A stretch of DNA of 64,000 nucleotides from Roseicyclus sp. (GTDB lineage: Bacteria > Pseudomonadota > Alphaproteobacteria > Rhodobacterales > Rhodobacteraceae), in contig NZ_JAGYJN010000002.1 in NCBI RefSeq assembly GCF_018402035.1, forward strand, positions 310,001 to 374,000, written 5' to 3'. Made by a program: the position numbers and the translations under genes. Under the pieces are notes generated by a model. It did no database searches. It saw nothing but the letters and a program-made list of their open reading frames with translations, and was not told the DNA's origin. Below are positions 9,731 through 18,846 of the stretch, piece by piece (the stretch's first letter is position 1; each line of letters begins with the position of its first letter).

Positions 9731-10521
9731 GTGCGGTCGCGGATAATCGCGGCAAAATTGTCAAAGATCGGCTCGGATGCGGCGACAAGCTGGCCATCGG
9801 TCAGCATATCCTGACCCTCGCGGATCGGCTGGACCAGACCGCCTGCCTCGCGCACCAGCAAGATACCGGCGGCAATATCCCACGCATTCAGCCCGCGTTC
9901 CCAGTAGCCATCGTAACGGCCCGCCGCGACATAGGCCAAATCCAGCGCTGCCGCCCCCCAGCGCCGCACACCAGCGCAAGCGGGCATCAACCGGGCCAGA
10001 TCTTGCAGCGTCGCAGGCAGGTATTTCGCCCCACCAAAAGGCACGCCGGTGGCAAAGACGCATTCGATCATCTTGTTGCGACCCGAGACGCGCAAGCGCT
10101 GGCTGTCGTTCAGCCAGCAGCCCGCGCCTTTCTCGGCATAAAACATCTCGTCCTTGGCAGGATCATAGACCACGCCCGCCACGATCTCGCCCTTATGCTC
10201 CAGCGCGATGGATACCGCCCAATGCGGCATGCCGTGCAAGAAGTTCGTCGTGCCATCAAGCGGATCAACGATCCAGCGCCGCGTCGGGTCGGTGCCTTCG
10301 ATCAACGTGCCTTCCTCGCCCAGAAAGCCGTAATTGGGGCGCGCGGTCATCAACTCGGTCTTGAGGATCTCTTCGGCGGCGCGATCCGCACGGCTGACGA
10401 AATCGCCCGGCCCCTTGGACGAGACCTGAAGATTCTCCACCTCGCGGAAATCCTTGACGAGGCTGCGCCCCGCCTTGCGGGCAGCCTTGAGCATGATGTT
10501 GAGATTGGCGCTGCCTTGCAT
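9727..10521 (-). CDS. suhB: Inositol-1-monophosphatase family protein
   Basis: 264 residues with the metal-binding motifs of the IMPase fold: FLGEEGTLIEG, the core WIVDPLDGTTNFLHGMPHWA and near the C-terminus WDIAAGILLVREAGG. SuhB-type enzymes hydrolyse inositol monophosphate and, in enterobacteria, also act in rRNA transcription antitermination. The gene ends with TAG overlapping the stop of pcs. Upstream on the same strand lies a remnant of a GDPD gene and then metR, so an older gene order metR - gdpD - suhB seems likely. Confidence 0.93.
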   Translation of the reverse strand: MQGSANLNIMLKAARKAGRSLVKDFREVENLQVSSKGPGDFVSRADRAAEEILKTELMTARPNYGFLGEEGTLIEGTDPTRRWIVDPLDGTTNFLHGMPHWAVSIALEHKGEIVAGVVYDPAKDEMFYAEKGAGCWLNDSQRLRVSGRNKMIECVFATGVPFGGAKYLPATLQDLARLMPACAGVRRWGAAALDLAYVAAGRYDGYWERGLNAWDIAAGILLVREAGGLVQPIREGQDMLTDGQLVAASEPIFDNFAAIIRDRT

Positions 10522-10599
10522 GCTGGTCTCTCCGTCGCAGACAAGCCGCGCGTATAAGCGCCGTGTCGGGGAATGCCAAGCCGCTAGATCACAGCCGCC

Positions 10600-10752
10600 T
10601 TACGCCCGCGACGGATCGCCCGGCCATTGACCGCGCGCTTGCAGCAAATCGCGCAGCACACGCGGCCTGTCCGTCATGATCGCCCCCACCCCAAGATCAA
10701 GCAGACGCGCCATCTGGTCCGGCTCATTGACGGTCAAGAAAGGGATGGCGGC
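10600..10752 (-). pseudogene. Remnant: C-terminal 50 codons of a glycerophosphodiester phosphodiesterase
   Basis: Directly after the metR stop codon, in the same reading frame, 50 sense codons run to a TAA at 10600-10602. They contain FLTVNEPDQMARLLDLGVGA followed by IMTDRPRVLRDLL, which is the characteristic end of GDPD/GlpQ-family proteins (T-V-N-E/D, then G-hydrophobic-hydrophobic-T-D-R/K-P). There is no start codon, no His-containing active-site half and no room for one, so about 200 N-terminal residues have been deleted. Codon use resembles neighbouring genes, suggesting a recent loss. Read-through from metR could at most append it to MetR. Confidence 0.8.
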
Positions 10753-11658
10753 TCATCTGCGTTGCAGCTTGGGCGGTTCACTGCGGCTCAGCTTGAGCAT
10801 CTGCGCCATGAAGGGCTTGGCCGTATCAGCCGCCCGCGTCGCCCCGTATAGCCGCCGCGTGATCCCCTTCTCAGTCAACCGCCGCGTCACCAGCGAGGGA
10901 TGCTTGGCATGATCGCGCACCACCCAATCCGGCAACACCGCCACCCCACGCCCCGAGGCGACCAAGAGCAAGATCACCGCCGATAACTCCACCTGTCGGA
11001 TCGATTTCGGCTCGACCCCGGCGGCGAACAAAAGCTGGCTGAACACATCAAGCCGCGCGCGCTCGACCGGATAGGTGATCAACGCTTGATCGGCGAAATC
11101 AGCCGCCTCGATAAAGGGTTTGGCCGCCAGCGGATGATCGGCGGCGCACACGAAAACCGGCTCATAATCAAACAGCGGCGTGAAATCGACACCGGGCAAG
11201 TTCTCAGGGTCGGAAGAGACGACCAGATCCACCTCTTCGCGCAAAAGCGCGGGCAGCGCCTCGAATTGCAGGCCGGGGCGGATATCGACATCGATATCGG
11301 GCCAGCCCACGCGAAACGCATCAAGCACCGGCAAAAGCCAATCGAAACAGGCATGGCATTCAATCGCGATATGCAGGCGGCCCGATTTGCCCTTGCGCAG
11401 ATTGTCGAACTCATCTTCCAGCGCCGCGATGCGCGGCAAAACCTCTTCGGCCAGCCGCAAAAGCTTGATCCCCGCAGGCGAGAGCTTCATCGGCTTGGAG
11501 CGGCGCACGAACAGCTCAAGCCCCGCCTGATCCTCCAGCCCCTTGATCTGATGGCTCAGCGCACTTTGCGTGATGTGCAGCCTGTCGGCGGCGCGCGCCA
11601 GCCCGCCCTCTTCGTGAATAGCCTTGATGGTGCGCAGGTGCCGAAACTCGAGATGCAT
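10753..11658 (-). CDS. metR: LysR-type regulator, MetR-like
   Basis: 301 residues with an N-terminal winged helix (FRHLRTIKAIHEEGGLARAA, then LHITQSALSHQIKGLE) and a C-terminal periplasmic-binding-like effector domain. It is divergent from metF, the classical position of MetR, which activates methionine genes with homocysteine as co-inducer. Start taken at ATG 11656-11658 (MHLEFRHL), the usual MetR N-terminus; an upstream extension to 11700 is unlikely. The stop is immediately followed in frame by a GDPD remnant, so the 3' border of this gene may be a deletion junction. Confidence 0.88.
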   Translation of the reverse strand: MHLEFRHLRTIKAIHEEGGLARAADRLHITQSALSHQIKGLEDQAGLELFVRRSKPMKLSPAGIKLLRLAEEVLPRIAALEDEFDNLRKGKSGRLHIAIECHACFDWLLPVLDAFRVGWPDIDVDIRPGLQFEALPALLREEVDLVVSSDPENLPGVDFTPLFDYEPVFVCAADHPLAAKPFIEAADFADQALITYPVERARLDVFSQLLFAAGVEPKSIRQVELSAVILLLVASGRGVAVLPDWVVRDHAKHPSLVTRRLTEKGITRRLYGATRAADTAKPFMAQMLKLSRSEPPKLQRR

Positions 11659-11659
11659 G

Positions 11660-11684
11660 TGAGACTCATATTGATCTTGAAGAT
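11660..11684. promoter_or_regulatory. Candidate MetR operator in the metR-metF intergenic region
   Basis: Two small perfect palindromes lie next to each other in the 93-bp divergent region: TGAGACTCA (11660-11668) and ATCTTGAAGAT (11674-11684, five-base arms around a central G). LysR-family proteins bind dyads in exactly such divergent spacers and often at two adjacent sites. Neither matches the enterobacterial MetR consensus well. Placement right before the metR start suggests autoregulation plus metF activation. This is inference from symmetry and position. Confidence 0.4.
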
Positions 11685-11751
11685 TATGAATTTGCCGCAA
11701 GGACCACTCTATGCGACACCATGGGCCAAGAGATCAAGCATTGGATGTATC

Positions 11752-12621
11752 ATGACCCGCCCGCCCCGCGTTTCCTTCGAGTTCTTTCCGCCAAAATCGC
11801 TTGAGGCATCCTTTCGCCTCTGGGAGACCTTGGGCGTGTTGGCGCCGCTTGCCCCCGAATTCGTCTCGGTCACCTATGGCGCGGGCGGCACGACCCGCAC
11901 GCTCACCCATGATGCGGTCAAAACGATCCATGCCAATTACGGTGTCGCGGTCGCGGCGCATCTGACCTGTGTCGATGCGACCCGCGCCGAGACGCTGGCC
12001 ATCGCTGAAAGCTATGCCGCCGCCGGTGTCACGCAGATCGTGGCGCTGCGCGGCGATCCGCCAAAAGGTCAGGGCCGCTTTACCCCCCACCCCGATGGTT
12101 TCGCCGATTCCATCGCCTTGATCGCGGCATTGGCCGAAACGGGCAAGTTTCACCTGCGCGTCGGTGCCTACCCCGACCCCCACCCCGAAGCGGGATCGAT
12201 GCAAGACTGCGTCGATTACCTCAAGCGCAAGATCGACGCGGGCGCATCTTCGGCCATCACCCAGTTCTTTTTCGAGGCCGAGACGTTTTTCCGCTTCCGC
12301 GATGCTTGTGCGGCCTCGGGCATCCATGCGCCGATCATCCCCGGCATCTTGCCGATCAATGGCTGGACCGGCGTGCGCAAATTCGCCCAAAGCTGCGGCA
12401 CTGCGATCCCCGCGTGGTTGGATGAGGCCTATGACAAAGCCATCCGCGACGGGCGCGAACAGCTTTTGTCGACGGCGCTGGCCACCGAACTTTGCGCCGA
12501 TCTGATTGCAGGCGGGGTAGAGGATTTGCATTTCTACACCCTCAACGCCCCCGATCTGACGCGCGATGTCTGTGCCGCGCTGGGCGTCATGCCCAAGGTC
12601 GCCTTGTCAGAGGTCGCATAA
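11752..12621 (+). CDS. metF: Methylenetetrahydrofolate reductase
   Basis: 289 residues, a TIM-barrel flavoprotein. It starts RVSFEFFPPKSLEA, contains VSVTYGAGGTTR, AHLTCVDATR, IVALRGDPPKGQGRF and FFFEAETFFRF, all conserved in MetF. It reduces 5,10-methylene-THF to 5-methyl-THF for methionine synthesis. Start is the ATG at 11752; the longer frame from 11086 overlaps metR. folD and fhs, which make its substrate, are found 30 kb away at 42.5-45.2 kb. A GC hairpin with a T-run follows 7 bases after the stop. Confidence 0.96.
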   Translation: MTRPPRVSFEFFPPKSLEASFRLWETLGVLAPLAPEFVSVTYGAGGTTRTLTHDAVKTIHANYGVAVAAHLTCVDATRAETLAIAESYAAAGVTQIVALRGDPPKGQGRFTPHPDGFADSIALIAALAETGKFHLRVGAYPDPHPEAGSMQDCVDYLKRKIDAGASSAITQFFFEAETFFRFRDACAASGIHAPIIPGILPINGWTGVRKFAQSCGTAIPAWLDEAYDKAIRDGREQLLSTALATELCADLIAGGVEDLHFYTLNAPDLTRDVCAALGVMPKVALSEVA

Positions 12622-12626
12622 GAAAA

Positions 12627-12682
12627 GAGGGGGCTCTGCCCCCGGCCTACGGCCTCCCCCGGGATATTTTTGAAACAGAGAA
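12627..12682 (+). repeat. Dispersed intergenic repeat, copy 1, doubling as metF terminator
   Basis: A hairpin GGGGGC-TCT-GCCCCC (12629-12643), a second short hairpin GGCC-TAC-GGCC (12644-12654), then CCCCCGGGATATTTTTGAAA. The T-run makes it a credible rho-independent terminator for metF. The hairpin plus a conserved tail built on a TATTT core and an A/G-rich end is shared with three other intergenic copies in this window (13982, 43458 and 60703), so it is a family, not a one-off terminator. Confidence 0.65.
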
Positions 12683-12728
12683 GCTGCAGCGATCACCGCG
12701 CCGACTTGACCCCATCACGATCCATCAA

Positions 12729-12756
12729 TTGACTCAGGGCACGCCCTGCGTAATGC
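12729..12756 (+). promoter_or_regulatory. argD: Candidate promoter of argD
   Basis: A TTGACT -35-like hexamer (12729-12734), 16 bases, then TAATGC (12751-12756) as a weak -10. The argD ATG is 31 bases beyond, with CGGAG as ribosome site. It lies beyond the metF terminator, so argD needs its own promoter. Based only on hexamer match and spacing. Confidence 0.4.
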
Positions 12757-12787
12757 AGGAGCTTTAAGTCCAGACACGGAGATCGCG

Positions 12788-13978
12788 ATGATTTCGCCCG
12801 TCCTGCCCAGTTACAACCGTGCCAAACTCTCCTTCGTCAAAGGCGAAGGCGCATGGATGATCGCGGCCGATGGGCGACGCTTTCTCGATTTCGGCTCGGG
12901 CATCGCGGTCATGTCGCTGGGCCATGGGCATCCGGCGCTGGTCAAGGCCCTGACGGATCAGGCGGGTGCGCTGTGGCATACCTCGAACCTCTATGTGGTC
13001 CCCCAGCAAGAAGCGCTGGCCGAGCGGCTGGTCGAACACACATTCGCCGACACGGTGTTCTTCTGCAACTCGGGTACCGAGGCAACCGAGCTTGCCATCA
13101 AAATGGCGCGCAAATACTGGTACGAGAGCGACACGCCCGAGCGTACGACGATCCTGACCTTCGAGGGGGCTTTTCACGGCCGCTCGATTGCGGCGATCTC
13201 GGCGGCGGGCTCGGAAAAGCTGACCAAAGGGTTCGGCCCGCTCTTGCCGGGTTTCCGGCAACTGCCCTTTGGTGATCACGCGGCACTGCGCGAAGCGGCC
13301 GCCGTCCCCGATGTGGGGGCGATCATGGTGGAACCGGTGCAAGGCGAAAGCGGCATCCGGCCCCTGCCCGATCAATGCCTCAAGGGGCTGCGTGATCTGT
13401 GCGATGAATACGGGCTTTTGCTGATCTTCGACGAGATCCAGTGCGGTGTTGGCCGTACGGGGCGGCTCTTCGCGCATGAATGGGCAGGCGTCACACCTGA
13501 CATCATGATGGTGGCCAAGGGCATCGGCGGCGGCTATCCCATCGGCGCGCTTTTGGCGACGGAAAACGCCGCGCGCGGCATGACCGCGGGCACGCATGGC
13601 TCAACCTATGGCGGCAACCCGCTTGGCTGTGCTGTCGGGGCTGCGGTGATGGATGAAATGACCAAACCGGGGTTTCTCGAAGATGTCCGCCAAAAATCAG
13701 GCTTTCTGCGCCAAAAGCTCGAAGGGCTTGTCGCCGCCCATCCCGATATTTTCGAGGGTGTACGCGGCGCGGGGCTGATGCTGGGGCTCAGATGCAAGGC
13801 GCTCAACACCGATATCGTCGCCGCCGGTTACGAGGCCCAGATCCTCACCGTGCCCGCAGGCGACAATGTCGTGCGTATCTTGCCGGCCCTGACCATCACC
13901 GAGGATGAGATCGCCGAAGGCGTTGCGCGACTTGACACTGCTGCCAGCGCACTCAGCCAAAAGATTGCGGCTGCCTGA
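12788..13978 (+). CDS. argD: Acetylornithine aminotransferase
   Basis: 396 residues of a class III PLP aminotransferase. FCNSGTEATELAIKMARK, FEGAFHGRS and LLIFDEIQCGVGRTG (D215) are visible, and the PLP lysine is K244 in MMVAKGIGGGYPIG. It converts N-acetylglutamate semialdehyde to N-acetylornithine; many homologues also serve lysine synthesis via succinyl-diaminopimelate. The gene stands 87 bases before argF, the pair typical of Rhodobacterales; they may be co-transcribed. Confidence 0.95.
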   Translation: MISPVLPSYNRAKLSFVKGEGAWMIAADGRRFLDFGSGIAVMSLGHGHPALVKALTDQAGALWHTSNLYVVPQQEALAERLVEHTFADTVFFCNSGTEATELAIKMARKYWYESDTPERTTILTFEGAFHGRSIAAISAAGSEKLTKGFGPLLPGFRQLPFGDHAALREAAAVPDVGAIMVEPVQGESGIRPLPDQCLKGLRDLCDEYGLLLIFDEIQCGVGRTGRLFAHEWAGVTPDIMMVAKGIGGGYPIGALLATENAARGMTAGTHGSTYGGNPLGCAVGAAVMDEMTKPGFLEDVRQKSGFLRQKLEGLVAAHPDIFEGVRGAGLMLGLRCKALNTDIVAAGYEAQILTVPAGDNVVRILPALTITEDEIAEGVARLDTAASALSQKIAAA

Positions 13979-13981
13979 TCC

Positions 13982-14034
13982 CATCTTTGCTTTGCAAATA
14001 CTCTCGGGGGGTCGAGGGGGGCAGACAGCCCCCC
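13982..14034 (-). repeat. Dispersed intergenic repeat, copy 2 (inverted relative to argD/argF)
   Basis: Read on the minus strand it is a G/C hairpin (arms 14016-14022 and 14028-14034, seven base pairs, five-base loop) followed by CCCCCCGAGAGTATTT and the tail GCAAAGCAAAGATG. The last 22 bases differ at only one position from copy 4 at 60703. It points opposite to both flanking genes, so it cannot be simply the argD terminator in its canonical orientation. Confidence 0.65.
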
Positions 14035-14065
14035 TTGCTCCGCCCTTAGCCGAAAGGCCAGACCG

Positions 14066-14992
14066 ATGCCCCATTTCCTCGACATCAACAAAACCGCCCC
14101 AACCGATCTGCGCGCAATGATCGATCAGGCCGCCGCGATGAAGCGCGCGCGCGCAGACCGCCCCAAGGGTGCGCCCGATGACGACCAGCCCCTTGCAGGC
14201 CGCATGGTCGCGCTGATCTTCGAGAAACCCTCGACCCGCACCCGCGTGAGCTTTGATGTCGGCGTGCGCCAGATGGGCGGGCAGACAATGGTGCTCACCG
14301 GCTCCGAGATGCAGCTTGGCCATGGTGAAACCATCGCCGATACCGCGCGCGTGCTGTCGCGCTATGTCGATCTGATCATGCTGCGCACCTATGAAGAGGA
14401 TGTGCTGTTAGAAATGGCAGAACATGCCACCGTTCCCGTCATCAACGGGCTGACCAACCGCACCCATCCCTGCCAGATCATGGCCGATATCCAGACCTAT
14501 GAGGAACATCGCGGCCCGATCACGGGCAAAAAAGTGGTCTGGTGCGGCGATGGCAATAATGTCTTTGCAAGCTTTGCCCATGCCGCCGGGCAGTTTGGCT
14601 TTAACCTGACCTTTTCCGGTCCCGAGCCGCTTGATCCCGAACGGGTTTTCCTCGAGGAGGCACGCGCCAAAGGCGCGGCCGTCGAGATCATCCGCGACCC
14701 CGCCCGCGCGGTGGCGGGGGCCGATCTGGTCGTCACCGATACTTGGGTGTCGATGCATGACAGCCAAACCACCCGCGAGCGCCGCCATAACCAACTGCGC
14801 CCCTACCAGGTGAACGCAGCGCTGATGGCCCAGGCCAAGCCTGACGCGCTGTTCATGCATTGCCTGCCCGCCCATCGCAACGAAGAGGTGACTGATGCGG
14901 TGATGGACGGTCCGCAATCGGCGGTCTTCGACGAGGCCGAGAACCGGCTGCATGCGCAAAAGGCGATCTTGCGCTGGTGTCTGGGGCTGTAA
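14066..14992 (+). CDS. argF: Ornithine carbamoyltransferase
   Basis: 308 residues. The carbamoyl-phosphate loop [13 protein letters not shown], the [12 protein letters not shown] segment and the ornithine-site [11 protein letters not shown] are intact. It forms citrulline from ornithine and carbamoyl phosphate in the cytoplasm. An AAAGG ribosome site precedes the ATG. It follows argD and is followed at once by a DMT-family exporter gene that may be co-transcribed. Ordinary length and complete active site. Confidence 0.96.
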   Translation: MPHFLDINKTAPTDLRAMIDQAAAMKRARADRPKGAPDDDQPLAGRMVALIFEKPSTRTRVSFDVGVRQMGGQTMVLTGSEMQLGHGETIADTARVLSRYVDLIMLRTYEEDVLLEMAEHATVPVINGLTNRTHPCQIMADIQTYEEHRGPITGKKVVWCGDGNNVFASFAHAAGQFGFNLTFSGPEPLDPERVFLEEARAKGAAVEIIRDPARAVAGADLVVTDTWVSMHDSQTTRERRHNQLRPYQVNAALMAQAKPDALFMHCLPAHRNEEVTDAVMDGPQSAVFDEAENRLHAQKAILRWCLGL

Positions 14993-15011
14993 GACGAAAA
15001 GGCGCAAGGCT

Positions 15012-15953
15012 TTGCCCAAAACGCCATCCCTGACGCCGCAAGCGCTCGTGCCGCCCGCGGCTTTGCCCCTGCCGCAGCAACCTTCTGAACCGGGCCGGGC
15101 AATCGCGTTGATGATCTGCGCCACGGCGCTTTTGGCAGGCACCACCTTGATCGCCAAGGCGCTTGGCACCGATGCGCTGGGGCCACCCCTGCACCCGCTT
15201 CAGGTCAGTTTCGGACGCTTTCTCTTTGCATGGGTCGTGATCGCGGCCACGGTCGCGGCTTTGCGCCCGCACATCAGCAAACCCGATGTCAAAACCCATG
15301 TGATCCGCACCTTTTGCGGCTGGGCTGGTGTCACCTTGATGTTCGCTGCTGCCGCCACCATCCCGCTCTCGGATGCAACCGCGATCTCGTTTCTCAACCC
15401 GGTTCTGGCGATGATCCTCGCCATCCCGCTTTTGGGTGAGCGTGTGGGCCGCTGGCGTTGGCTGGCCGCGGCCATCGCCCTGACCGGTGCGATGATCTTG
15501 ATCCGCCCCGGTAGCGCGGTGATGCAGACCGGCGCGCTTTTGGCGCTTGGCGCGGCCTGTGCGCTGGGGTTGGAATTGATCTTTATGAAGCGGCTCTCAG
15601 GCCGCGAGCGCCCGGCCCAGATCTTGTTGTTCAATAACTCCATCGGCCTTGTGATCGCCGCTTGCGCGGTCATCTGGGTCTGGCAGCCGCCCACGGGGGC
15701 GCAATGGGCGGGCATGATCGCGCTTGGCTGCGTCATGGCCTGCGCGCAGGTGTTCTTCATCAATGCCTTGGCGCGCGCCGATGCCAGCTTCATCACACCG
15801 TTTTCCTACCTGACGCTGGTCTTTGCGGCGGTCTATGACGGGGTGATCTTCGGCGTCATTCCCACCGCGGTCAGCCTGCTGGGCGCGCTGACCATCATCG
15901 GCGGCGCGGCGCTTTTGGCTTGGCGCGAGGCCGTGCATCGGCGCAAGCGATAA
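15012..15953 (+). CDS. DMT/EamA-family transporter
   Basis: About 313 residues with ten predicted membrane segments and two EamA-type repeats (the first from IALMICATALLAGTTLIAKA, the second from LLALGAACALGLELIFMK). DMT exporters move amino acids, nucleosides or drugs; the substrate is not readable. The start is uncertain: the frame is open from an ATG at 14952 inside argF, but that leader is not protein-like; TTG 15012 (AAAGG upstream), GTG 15048 or ATG 15111 are alternatives. Its proximity to argF is suggestive only. Confidence 0.8.
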   Translation: MPKTPSLTPQALVPPAALPLPQQPSEPGRAIALMICATALLAGTTLIAKALGTDALGPPLHPLQVSFGRFLFAWVVIAATVAALRPHISKPDVKTHVIRTFCGWAGVTLMFAAAATIPLSDATAISFLNPVLAMILAIPLLGERVGRWRWLAAAIALTGAMILIRPGSAVMQTGALLALGAACALGLELIFMKRLSGRERPAQILLFNNSIGLVIAACAVIWVWQPPTGAQWAGMIALGCVMACAQVFFINALARADASFITPFSYLTLVFAAVYDGVIFGVIPTAVSLLGALTIIGGAALLAWREAVHRRKR

Positions 15954-16009
15954 GGCTTGGCCTTGCGCCCAACCATAGCCCCCGGATAGAATGGGGCTTC
16001 AATTCCGGT

Positions 16010-16037
16010 CAAGACCCCGTCATATGAGGTGGTCTTG
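16010..16037. promoter_or_regulatory. Inverted repeat between the DMT gene and gcrA
   Basis: CAAGACC (16010-16016) and GGTCTTG (16031-16037) are perfect inverted arms separated by 14 bases. No T-run follows, so a terminator is doubtful; it lies about 43 bases before the gcrA start, where an operator or 5' leader structure is possible. Confidence 0.35.
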
Positions 16038-16079
16038 GGCCGCGCTGCTTGAATTCGGCCCCCAGATCAGGAGACGGGC

Positions 16080-16688
16080 ATGTCCTGGACCGACGAACGC
16101 GTCGAGACGCTGAAAAAGATGTGGGGCGAGGGCCAGTCGGCCAGCCAGATCGCCAAGGAACTTGGCGGTGTCACCCGCAATGCGGTCATCGGCAAGGTGC
16201 ATCGCCTTGGCCTGTCCAATCGCACGGGCGGTGGTGGCACAACGCCTGCCCCGCAAGCCAAACCCGCACCCGAGCCGGAACTGCGCCAAGCGCCCAAGCC
16301 CGCCCGCAAGGACGAGCCGAAAGCCGCACCCGCACAGCCCGAGCGCGCGCCTGCTTTCGTCAGCGACGATCCACCGCCGTCACGCCCCAGCAATGTCACA
16401 CCGCTGCGCAAGCCCATCGTGCCTGCGGGCCAACCCCTGCCGCCCCAGCCCTCGGCCAATGAAATCAGCCCTGAGGCACTGGCCAAGGTCCACGAGGTCG
16501 AGAAAACCGCCAAGCGCATCAGCTTGATGGAACTGACCGAACGCACTTGCAAATGGCCCATCGGCGATCCGGCGACGCAAGATTTCTATTTCTGCGGCCT
16601 GCCCGTGCAGCAAGGCAAACCCTATTGCGAGGCGCATGTTGGCGTGGCCTTCCAACCCATGTCGGCCCGCCGCGACCGCCGCCGCTAG
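16080..16688 (+). CDS. gcrA: GcrA cell cycle regulator
   Basis: 202 residues. The N-terminal HTH (MSWTDERVETLKKMWGEGQS, then ASQIAKELGGVTRNAVIGK) is diagnostic of GcrA; a Pro/Ala/Lys-rich linker follows from about 50 to 145, and the C-terminal domain contains RTCKWPIGDP and FYFCGLPVQQGKPYCEAH. GcrA binds sigma-70 holoenzyme and CcrM-methylated GANTC promoters to drive cell-cycle genes in Alphaproteobacteria. Strong AGGAGACGGGC ribosome site. The linker is longer and more Pro-rich than in Caulobacter (from memory). Confidence 0.95.
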   Translation: MSWTDERVETLKKMWGEGQSASQIAKELGGVTRNAVIGKVHRLGLSNRTGGGGTTPAPQAKPAPEPELRQAPKPARKDEPKAAPAQPERAPAFVSDDPPPSRPSNVTPLRKPIVPAGQPLPPQPSANEISPEALAKVHEVEKTAKRISLMELTERTCKWPIGDPATQDFYFCGLPVQQGKPYCEAHVGVAFQPMSARRDRRR

Positions 16689-16743
16689 GCCAGCATAGAT
16701 CGCGGGGGCGGCCATTTGGGCTAAAACGATGCAACAAACCGTA

Positions 16744-16763
16744 GGCCGGGCTTCAGCCCGGCC
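16744..16763. terminator. Bidirectional terminator between gcrA and the AsmA gene
   Basis: GGCCGGGC-TTCA-GCCCGGCC is a perfect eight-base-pair stem with a four-base loop, followed on the plus strand by ATTTGTTTAATT. It sits between two convergent genes, so it can serve both, though the T-run is better in the gcrA direction. Confidence 0.75.
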
Positions 16764-16769
16764 ATTTGT

Positions 16770-18737
16770 TTAATTCCCCCGCCCCAAAAGCCGCAAGAGT
16801 TGCTGTTCAGCCTCATCGCGCAGGCGTTGTTCCAGCGCGTCCCGCGCATCTTGGACGGTGTCGCCTTGCTGCAATTGGGTGCCAAGCGCCTCATTGGCGC
16901 GCGCGCGCGCTTCGGCCTCCAGACGGTCGACCTCGGCATCGATCCGCGCCTGCGCCTCGGCCTCCAGCCGCGCGCGTTCCACGGCAAGCTCTTGTTGCGC
17001 AAGGTATTCTAAATCAAGCCGAATTGACGGCCCCGACCAAGGTCCACGGATCAGCACGGGTACCCGGATCGCGCCATTGTCACCGCTTTGGGCGATGGCT
17101 GGAATCATCCTGTAATCAAGGCTTTGGCCGCCCAAATCCACACGCCCTGCCCCGGTCGCCCCACCCCATCCGGCGGCAAGCGTCAGATCGTCATTGGCCA
17201 AGACACCGTCGGCGATGGTAAAGCTGGCCCTAGCACTGTCATAGACCGTCCGCGCCCCCGCCCCTTGCAGGCTGGTATCGCGGTTACGGATCATCGCCGC
17301 CAGATCGATCCCCCGCAAAGCACCTGCCCCAAGGCGCAATTCCCCCTCGCCCGACAGCCCGGCCATGATGCTGGCCATGTCATTGCCTACGCCCAGAAAA
17401 CGCAGCCTCCCGGCACCTGTCCCTTCCAGCCGCTCAAAGCCCGCAAAATCGCGCAGCATCGGCAAAAGCGCGATATCGCTTGCGCTTAGATCCCCCCCCA
17501 CCGACAGCCCGCCGCGCCCATTGACCACGAATTGCCCGCTCACCGCCCCGCCATAGGCCGCGAGGCGCGCGATATCGAGAACCAGCCGCCCCCGCGTCAG
17601 CGTCGCGGTCAGATCGACGGGGCCAAGGGCGATATCGCCAAGGCCCAGCGCACCAAGCCGCAGCGCGATCTCGGCATCGGTGGCAAAAAGCCCGCTCACA
17701 TCGATGGGCACGCGCGACCAGCCTTGGCCGCCCGTAGCGCTGTCATCGCCGCCGGGCAGTGTCAGCGCATCAGCCGTGACCGTGCCACGGATCATCGGAC
17801 GCTCTGCGCCTTGGGTCAGGTCAAGCGCCAAAGCAAAGCCGGTCTGATCAAGCTGCAACCGCCCATCGCGCAGATGCGCGCTACCCTCATCACTCAGCGC
17901 GACTTGCCCCGATAGCGCCACGCGCTGCCGCCCGAATCCTTGTGGCAAATCAGGCATCGCGACACCAGCAAGCCCCGCCAGCGGTGTCAGATCGCTGGCA
18001 TCCAACGACAGTTGCCCACTGAAAACCGGGCTCAACCCAAGCTGGCCATCAAACCGCGCCGTGCCGCCCGCCCATTCCAAACCGAGCGCGCCATCGCTTA
18101 ACCGACCCGCCATCAGATCGGACAGGGCAGCAAGATCAAACGAGAATGCCATCGGCACGCCCTGCGCCGTGGCGCGCCCTGCAAGGCTGAGCGCCCCATC
18201 GCGCGGCAAGGTCAAGCGCGCGTCAATGGCCGTGATCTCAAACCGCTCCCCGGCCTGCGCATCGATATAGCGCAAGCTGCCGTCGGTGATCTCGGCCATC
18301 GCGATGGCGATCGCGGGTGCGATGCTTTGCGTGCCAGCACCGGGCGCGGTGCTGGCCGCCATCTCCCAACTGGCGCGGCCATCGGCGGCGCGCACCAGCG
18401 TGATCTGGGGGGCGATCAGCGTGATCTCGTCGATCTGCGGGGTGCCATCCAAGATCGCGGTCCATGGCAGGCGGACAGACAGCGCCGTGGCGCTTAGCAT
18501 CGGCCCCTCGCTGACCCAATCGGGGTTGGCCACGCCCACCCCTTCGGCACGCACGCCCAGATGCGGCCAAAAGATGGGCTGCACAGCACCCGAGATTGTC
18601 ACCGCACGCCCAAGGCTTTGGCCAAGCTGTGCAGCGGCCAAGCCCGCGATCCGTTCAGCCGGCACCATCAGCAATGCCACGACGCCCAAGACGGCGAGGG
18701 TGACGAAGACCCCCAGCAATCGAATAATCCAACGCAT
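16770..18737 (-). CDS. AsmA family protein
   Basis: 655 residues. One N-terminal membrane helix ([20 protein letters not shown]) is followed by a long AsmA domain with repeated beta-rich segments, and a C-terminal helical, charged stretch ([17 protein letters not shown], then [17 protein letters not shown]) that may form a coiled coil. AsmA-like proteins are thought to bridge the periplasm and carry phospholipids or influence outer-membrane assembly. Start at 18735-18737 behind AAGGGG seven bases upstream; the frame is open to 18806. Divergent from rimO. Confidence 0.87.
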   Translation of the reverse strand: MRWIIRLLGVFVTLAVLGVVALLMVPAERIAGLAAAQLGQSLGRAVTISGAVQPIFWPHLGVRAEGVGVANPDWVSEGPMLSATALSVRLPWTAILDGTPQIDEITLIAPQITLVRAADGRASWEMAASTAPGAGTQSIAPAIAIAMAEITDGSLRYIDAQAGERFEITAIDARLTLPRDGALSLAGRATAQGVPMAFSFDLAALSDLMAGRLSDGALGLEWAGGTARFDGQLGLSPVFSGQLSLDASDLTPLAGLAGVAMPDLPQGFGRQRVALSGQVALSDEGSAHLRDGRLQLDQTGFALALDLTQGAERPMIRGTVTADALTLPGGDDSATGGQGWSRVPIDVSGLFATDAEIALRLGALGLGDIALGPVDLTATLTRGRLVLDIARLAAYGGAVSGQFVVNGRGGLSVGGDLSASDIALLPMLRDFAGFERLEGTGAGRLRFLGVGNDMASIMAGLSGEGELRLGAGALRGIDLAAMIRNRDTSLQGAGARTVYDSARASFTIADGVLANDDLTLAAGWGGATGAGRVDLGGQSLDYRMIPAIAQSGDNGAIRVPVLIRGPWSGPSIRLDLEYLAQQELAVERARLEAEAQARIDAEVDRLEAEARARANEALGTQLQQGDTVQDARDALEQRLRDEAEQQLLRLLGRGN

Positions 18738-18846
18738 GCGCAAACCCCTTACCATTGCCGCTAACCTAACGCGCCGCGCGCGGCTTGTGCAGCCGTTTTC
18801 CGGCATACCCTTCCCCTTTGCGCCGCGTCACGCTATCTGCGCGGGC

